Source: Clostridia bacterium | GTDB lineage: Bacteria; Bacillota; Clostridia; Lachnospirales; Lachnospiraceae | Direction: 5' to 3' | Assembly: GCA_009929615.1 (NCBI GenBank) | Contig: SAAB01000008.1 | Coordinates: forward strand, 21,988 to 85,987 | Length of the DNA stretch: 64,000 nucleotides | In this document: positions 61,501 to 64,000 of the stretch, piece after piece | Layout of the letters: the number at the start of each line of letters is the position of its first letter | Numbering within the stretch: the first letter of the stretch is position 1 | Notes under the pieces: model-generated | Database searches by the model: none | Seen by the model: only the letters and a program-made list of their open reading frames with translations | Told to the model about the DNA's origin: nothing | Position numbers and translations under genes: made by a program

Positions 61501-63049
61501 ATTGTTCCTTGTATTCCTGATTTGTATATCCTGAGAGAATACCTACACCTCCGGATAAATAAGCAGGCGTCCATGCACCATTTTCCTCTATATGAAACAA
61601 GGCAAAACCAGCATTCATTGTGTCAATAAGATTATCAATCAACATGGTATGCTCTTTACTTTCCGTAATGTCATAACACACCGAAATAATGGCATTTCGT
61701 CCATCCTCCACGGCCACACTCTTACCCACATCATGAACCCATATATAACTTTTGTCCTTCTTACGAAGGCGATATTCAACCTCATAACCACCAGTCTCTT
61801 CAATCTGCTGCTCTGTCTCCTGATTCACATAGTACCGGTCCTCAGGATGGATACAGTTTTCAATCAGCCCATCGATATCCTGAACAAAATCTGATTCTTC
61901 TTCATATCCCAGATACTCCAGCATTCTCTGATTGATAAAGTAAAAAGGAAATCCTTCTTCAACATAACCGCCCATCATTCCACCAACCGTAGTCGAAGAA
62001 AGCAGTTCCTGCTTAACACTCTGAATCTTTTCATGAGTGAGGTCCGCAAATAAATTGCCACTGCGTACCGATGTAAGATTTGACAGCTGCAGTACATATA
62101 TTTTTTGAATACCCTTTTCCTCTTTGGTTATACCGGTTACACGGTAGTGAAGCTTTATTCCATTCTGTTCCAGGGTTACACCCACAGTTCCAATGTTATG
62201 ACTGTTATCTGATGTAATCTCGCCTTCGTCCCAGAAAGAAATACCACTGCCCAGCATATCTCCATATTCTTCACTCTCTATCATTTTCTGAAACTCACCT
62301 ATATTTTTTATGTACTTATCATAGGCAAGACCATAGCAATGAATATCCTCTGTCAAAAGTGCCAGTGCCTTTTTAGATTCTTTCTGTGAGAAACTCAAAA
62401 CCAGAAATTCTTTCAGCAGTTCTACCACACCCCGCTCTTTCTCCGGATGAGGTGTGATTTCCGATACATAATGAACATGGGCTTTGCGTCCATTCCACTG
62501 AACAATTTTCCCCTGAACATGATACTTTCTGCCATTATCCGGCAATGCAATGTCCTTCTCAAGAAATTCATTAGGATTAAGACGTTCTTTATTGCAAAAA
62601 GAGCATGGGGCATCCATCTCTGTCAGATACTCATAGCATTTTTTCCCTTGGATGTTCTCCCCTAATTTCCCCAGTTTCCGTTCAGCCGTCTGATTCACAT
62701 AAAGTAATTCATCGGTTTCATAATCTACAACATAAATAGCCAGCGAAGCATCCTCCACCAACTGGGCAAATAAATCCCTGTCCACTGGTATCATACCCTC
62801 TCGAAGCCTCTCCTGCCCTTCTTTACGAGATGCAAAAATCAGCGTTTCCAGATTTCTAATACAGCCTTCCGAAACCGAGTGCTCCTTTGCATATGCCAAT
62901 AAATGCATACCTGCCGACCGATTCGGACGGGAATGCTCATTCTCCCAACGGTTCACCGTACTTATATTAATATGCAGGGCTGATGCCAGCTCAAACTGTG
63001 TTATACCAAGTTCCGCTCTAAGCGCACTTAACACTTCTTTTGTCCTCAT
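58544..63049 (-). CDS. multi-PAS hybrid histidine kinase with N-terminal XRE-type DNA-binding domain
   Basis: 1501 residues, no membrane segment. Residues 7-60 form an XRE helix-turn-helix (LGITQFELASALHINISTVN, RWENEHSRP). Several PAS domains follow to about 1100; one carries DAPCSFCNKERL. HisKA has its His in FLSRMSHDLRTPMNVIMG (about 1131), the ATPase domain has VIRDNGVGMS and GSGLGLSITKQL, and a C-terminal receiver (about 1385-1500) has phospho-Asp in DAVLMDIRMPEMSG. It appears to be a cytosolic sensor that may bind DNA directly. First gene of the unit with a GNAT and a diguanylate cyclase. Confidence 0.9.
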   Translation of the reverse strand: MRTKEVLSALRAELGITQFELASALHINISTVNRWENEHSRPNRSAGMHLLAYAKEHSVSEGCIRNLETLIFASRKEGQERLREGMIPVDRDLFAQLVEDASLAIYVVDYETDELLYVNQTAERKLGKLGENIQGKKCYEYLTEMDAPCSFCNKERLNPNEFLEKDIALPDNGRKYHVQGKIVQWNGRKAHVHYVSEITPHPEKERGVVELLKEFLVLSFSQKESKKALALLTEDIHCYGLAYDKYIKNIGEFQKMIESEEYGDMLGSGISFWDEGEITSDNSHNIGTVGVTLEQNGIKLHYRVTGITKEEKGIQKIYVLQLSNLTSVRSGNLFADLTHEKIQSVKQELLSSTTVGGMMGGYVEEGFPFYFINQRMLEYLGYEEESDFVQDIDGLIENCIHPEDRYYVNQETEQQIEETGGYEVEYRLRKKDKSYIWVHDVGKSVAVEDGRNAIISVCYDITESKEHTMLIDNLIDTMNAGFALFHIEENGAWTPAYLSGGVGILSGYTNQEYKEQWKEDARPTVYKEDCEKVYQAVEAAITEDKVTSIFFRVAHKKGGYVWINGIFSGYGKVNDKSAFRVILAPAPIQFDLQLQALDQNMTGIYVMDAETRELYYANETSFHLFNLEPGDVTGKLCEEVFCQGEFFCNNMGNTMADRIQNREFTIPHLQRTLSMTAEEKKWNERRVVVVYLRDVTELQQAKRQVEVMLDNVRQSEEIMKAACNFANIWVFTYDPATGRVHCGEKLQKEFGLPEIMENYPQSMIEYSFIPPEYAATYLESIEHIKEGRDKVEFEIQVRCPDGLLHWLQFSLNRLFYGENISKLVIGSARVIDVEKELEAQIETERTKLLSGDANLLGYVIANLNKNLVMEHEELQEDSPKTESGIAYDEAIQKAQYALLNAGDRAAFLERHDVEHMLKEYKNGVTNRSVEVQRISPSGKIMWMRESLNFLRDPKSGDVFLYEYWHDINSQKTLEELIGASVNYSYERFAGINLLNGQANMLYNKKERGKVSVEVWDYHYVSTEYGCRVVLPEDREMFLHNISLENVRKELEDKPAYEFMHRVLEEDGRIHIKRTRFVAYDNSTQHRIVLMTRADVTSMVEQEEKKRKELEVALVNAKQATQAKTDFLSRMSHDLRTPMNVIMGLNALTLDEADNPEAVRANMAEARTASDFMMSLINDILDMAKIEKSGMELHPVMYSYGEFLRNMEIMFEGQCRKKDIELHFRKQELHPTVMVDKLRLNQIFFNIFSNAVKYTPEGGRIDYYAENMTVADGRLTGDYVIRDNGVGMSEEFQKHMFDPFVQEDNSITPELQGSGLGLSITKQLVELMGGSLRIESAKGKGTTVTIHLVLDLIEGQELVEKKETSEMESGDLERLAGKNILLVEDHPMNAQIARKLLEKQKMQVIHEENGRLGVERFKSSEEGYFDAVLMDIRMPEMSGLEASRAIRQLKRGDAKTVPIIAMTANAYAEDIKKSKAAGMNAHLAKPINPQQLYGELIKYMKL

Positions 63050-63070
63050 TGTCTATCCCCCTATTATTGC

Positions 63071-63092
63071 AAATGCCTTACGAAATGCCTTA
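63071..63092. repeat. direct repeat just upstream of the large kinase gene
   Basis: AAATGCCTTA at 63071-63080 and 63083-63092, a 12-base period, between the predicted transcription start and the gene. It could be an operator for the kinase's own XRE domain. Confidence 0.45.
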
Positions 63093-63100
63093 TTAAGATT

Positions 63101-63129
63101 ATTATAAAACACTTGTTTAGAGAATACAA
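63101..63129 (-). promoter_or_regulatory. promoter of the large kinase operon
   Basis: On the minus strand: TTGTAT (63124-63129), 17 bases, TATAAT (63101-63106). Confidence 0.5.
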
Positions 63130-63136
63130 ATCAAAT

Positions 63137-63170
63137 AAAACCGGCTGCAGAAATTTCTTTCTGCAGCCGG
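63137..63170 (-). terminator. terminator of the receiver remnant
   Basis: CCGGCTGCAGAAA pairs with TTTCTGCAGCCGG, followed on the minus strand by TTTTATTTG. Confidence 0.8.
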
Positions 63171-63178
63171 CTGTTTCT

Positions 63179-63904
63179 TTACTCTATGTACCTGCTTAAA
63201 ACCTCATACATCAACTCCGTATCAATCGGTTTTGAAATATGGTCGTTCATCCCTGCTTCCAGAGAATTGGCAATATCCTCTGCAAAGGCATTGGCCGTCA
63301 TAGCAATAATACAGATATCCTCTGCATCCGGATGCTGACATTTTCGAATGGCTTTTGTCGCTTCGTAACCGTTCATTACCGGCATCTGGACATCCATCAG
63401 AATCAAATCATAAGTTCCCGGCTCCGATTTTTCAAAGAGTTCTAAGGCCGCTTTACCATCCACTGCCGTGTCCACCTGAAAATTAACCATTTCCAAAAGT
63501 TCCTGGGCAATCTCCCGGTTAATTTCCGTATCATCCACCAGCATTATCCGATGATTTAAAAAATCATATTCCTCTGTATTTGCATTTTTATTCACCAGTT
63601 TTCCCTGACTGAGTGCCATCAGCATATCAAAAATCGTGGACTGGAAAATTGGTTTTGTCATACATCCATCAACCCCTGCCTCTTTAACCTCATCACTGAT
63701 TTCATTCAAATCATAGGCTGAAGCAATCATTACAATAGGATCATCCCCGCAGGCCTTTCGGATTTTTCTGGCAAGTTCCAGTCCGGATAAGCCTTTCATC
63801 TTCCAGTCTATCAGACATACATCATACATTCTTCGATCATTTCGGGCTTTTGTAATGCTTGAGTTTCCGCAAAATGTAATTAAAAAATGAATATATCCTT
63901 GCAA
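63179..63904 (-). pseudogene. truncated hybrid-kinase remnant with two receiver domains
   Basis: The first receiver is missing its beginning: recognisable sequence starts near KARNDRRMYDVCLIDWKMKG, so the acidic pocket and first helix are lost, although the phospho-Asp region and CMTKPI remain. The second receiver (from about residue 118) is complete, with MLVDDTEIN, LILMDVQMPVMNG and HISKPI. Such double receivers normally end a hybrid kinase. Beyond about 63880 the sequence to the window edge has no kinase homology and no recognised gene, so the gene appears broken there. Confidence 0.6.
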
Positions 63905-64000
63905 AGTACCAATCTATCGAATTTTTGAATTATTCAGAGTGACAGTGACTGGAGTAGTGGCACTTTAATAAGCCCCGTCGGAACCGGACTTTGGGAGAAC

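Noticed and set aside
63905..64000. End of an insertion sequence
   Set aside because: The kinase homology stops here, but no terminal inverted repeat or transposase sequence can be seen in the few bases left.

Overview
The window looks like a stretch of chromosome from a gut-type anaerobic Firmicute, most likely Lachnospiraceae (class Clostridia). Evidence: strong AAGGAGG-type ribosome binding sites, Gram-positive lipoproteins, a clostridial ethanolamine microcompartment (BMC) locus, a selD/yedF/DUF3343 selenium cluster, a CIRCE element, fused peptide-ABC ATPases and many c-di-GMP and hybrid-kinase proteins. I saw no rRNA, tRNA, CRISPR array, prophage or intact transposase. Almost all genes lie on the minus strand; the exceptions are a LysR regulator, pepF, glnK-amtB and one two-component system.

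Layout, left to right. 1-3.5 kb: 3'-truncated RND exporter with a very long coiled-coil insertion, a TetR-type operator at its promoter and an apparent divergent TetR remnant. 3.9-6.9 kb: CMP-kinase-like protein, MATE exporter and divergent LysR regulator around a 34-bp near-palindrome. 6.9-18 kb: a 13-gene ethanolamine BMC operon transcribed leftward (eutA, eutB, eutC, eutL, eutE, eutM, eutT, pduL-type phosphotransacylase, eutN, pduS-like, pduT-like, eutS, eutP). EutB/EutC split ethanolamine to acetaldehyde with adenosylcobalamin supplied by EutT and reactivated by EutA; EutE makes acetyl-CoA and the PduL-type enzyme makes acetyl phosphate; EutL, M, N, S and the PduT-like protein supply the shell; the PduS-like protein may supply electrons. 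eutVW, eutH, eutG, eutJ and eutQ are absent from the locus.

18-28 kb: C39-like cysteine peptidase and class II glutamine amidotransferase pair, cysK, ptsI, truA and a peptide ABC operon. 28-32 kb: pepF, then glnK-amtB behind a promoter plus terminator-like leader. 32-35.8 kb: LspA-like protein with an altered catalytic motif, a putative metal exporter with a structured 5' leader, an ArAE-type membrane domain fused to a degenerate HAD domain, and a barstar/lipoprotein-barnase pair. 35.8-40.5 kb: GGDEF-EAL transmembrane protein coupled to a solute-binding lipoprotein, preceded by repeated sequence and a compound hairpin. 40.5-47.7 kb: htpG with CIRCE, an ABC-2 exporter and its divergent two-component system.

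47.7-52 kb: DUF5721-like gene, purB, purF and purC. 52-57.3 kb: ZIP transporter, moaA, class V desulfurase-like enzyme, yedF, selD and DUF3343, suggesting a labile-selenium pathway linked to molybdenum enzymes, preceded by an apparent decayed AlbA_2-type regulator. 57.4-64 kb: an operon of a 1501-residue HTH-PAS-histidine kinase-receiver protein, a small GNAT and a diguanylate cyclase, then a truncated double-receiver remnant at the right edge. All calls are from reading the sequence; no database search was run, and promoter and operator calls are pattern matches.
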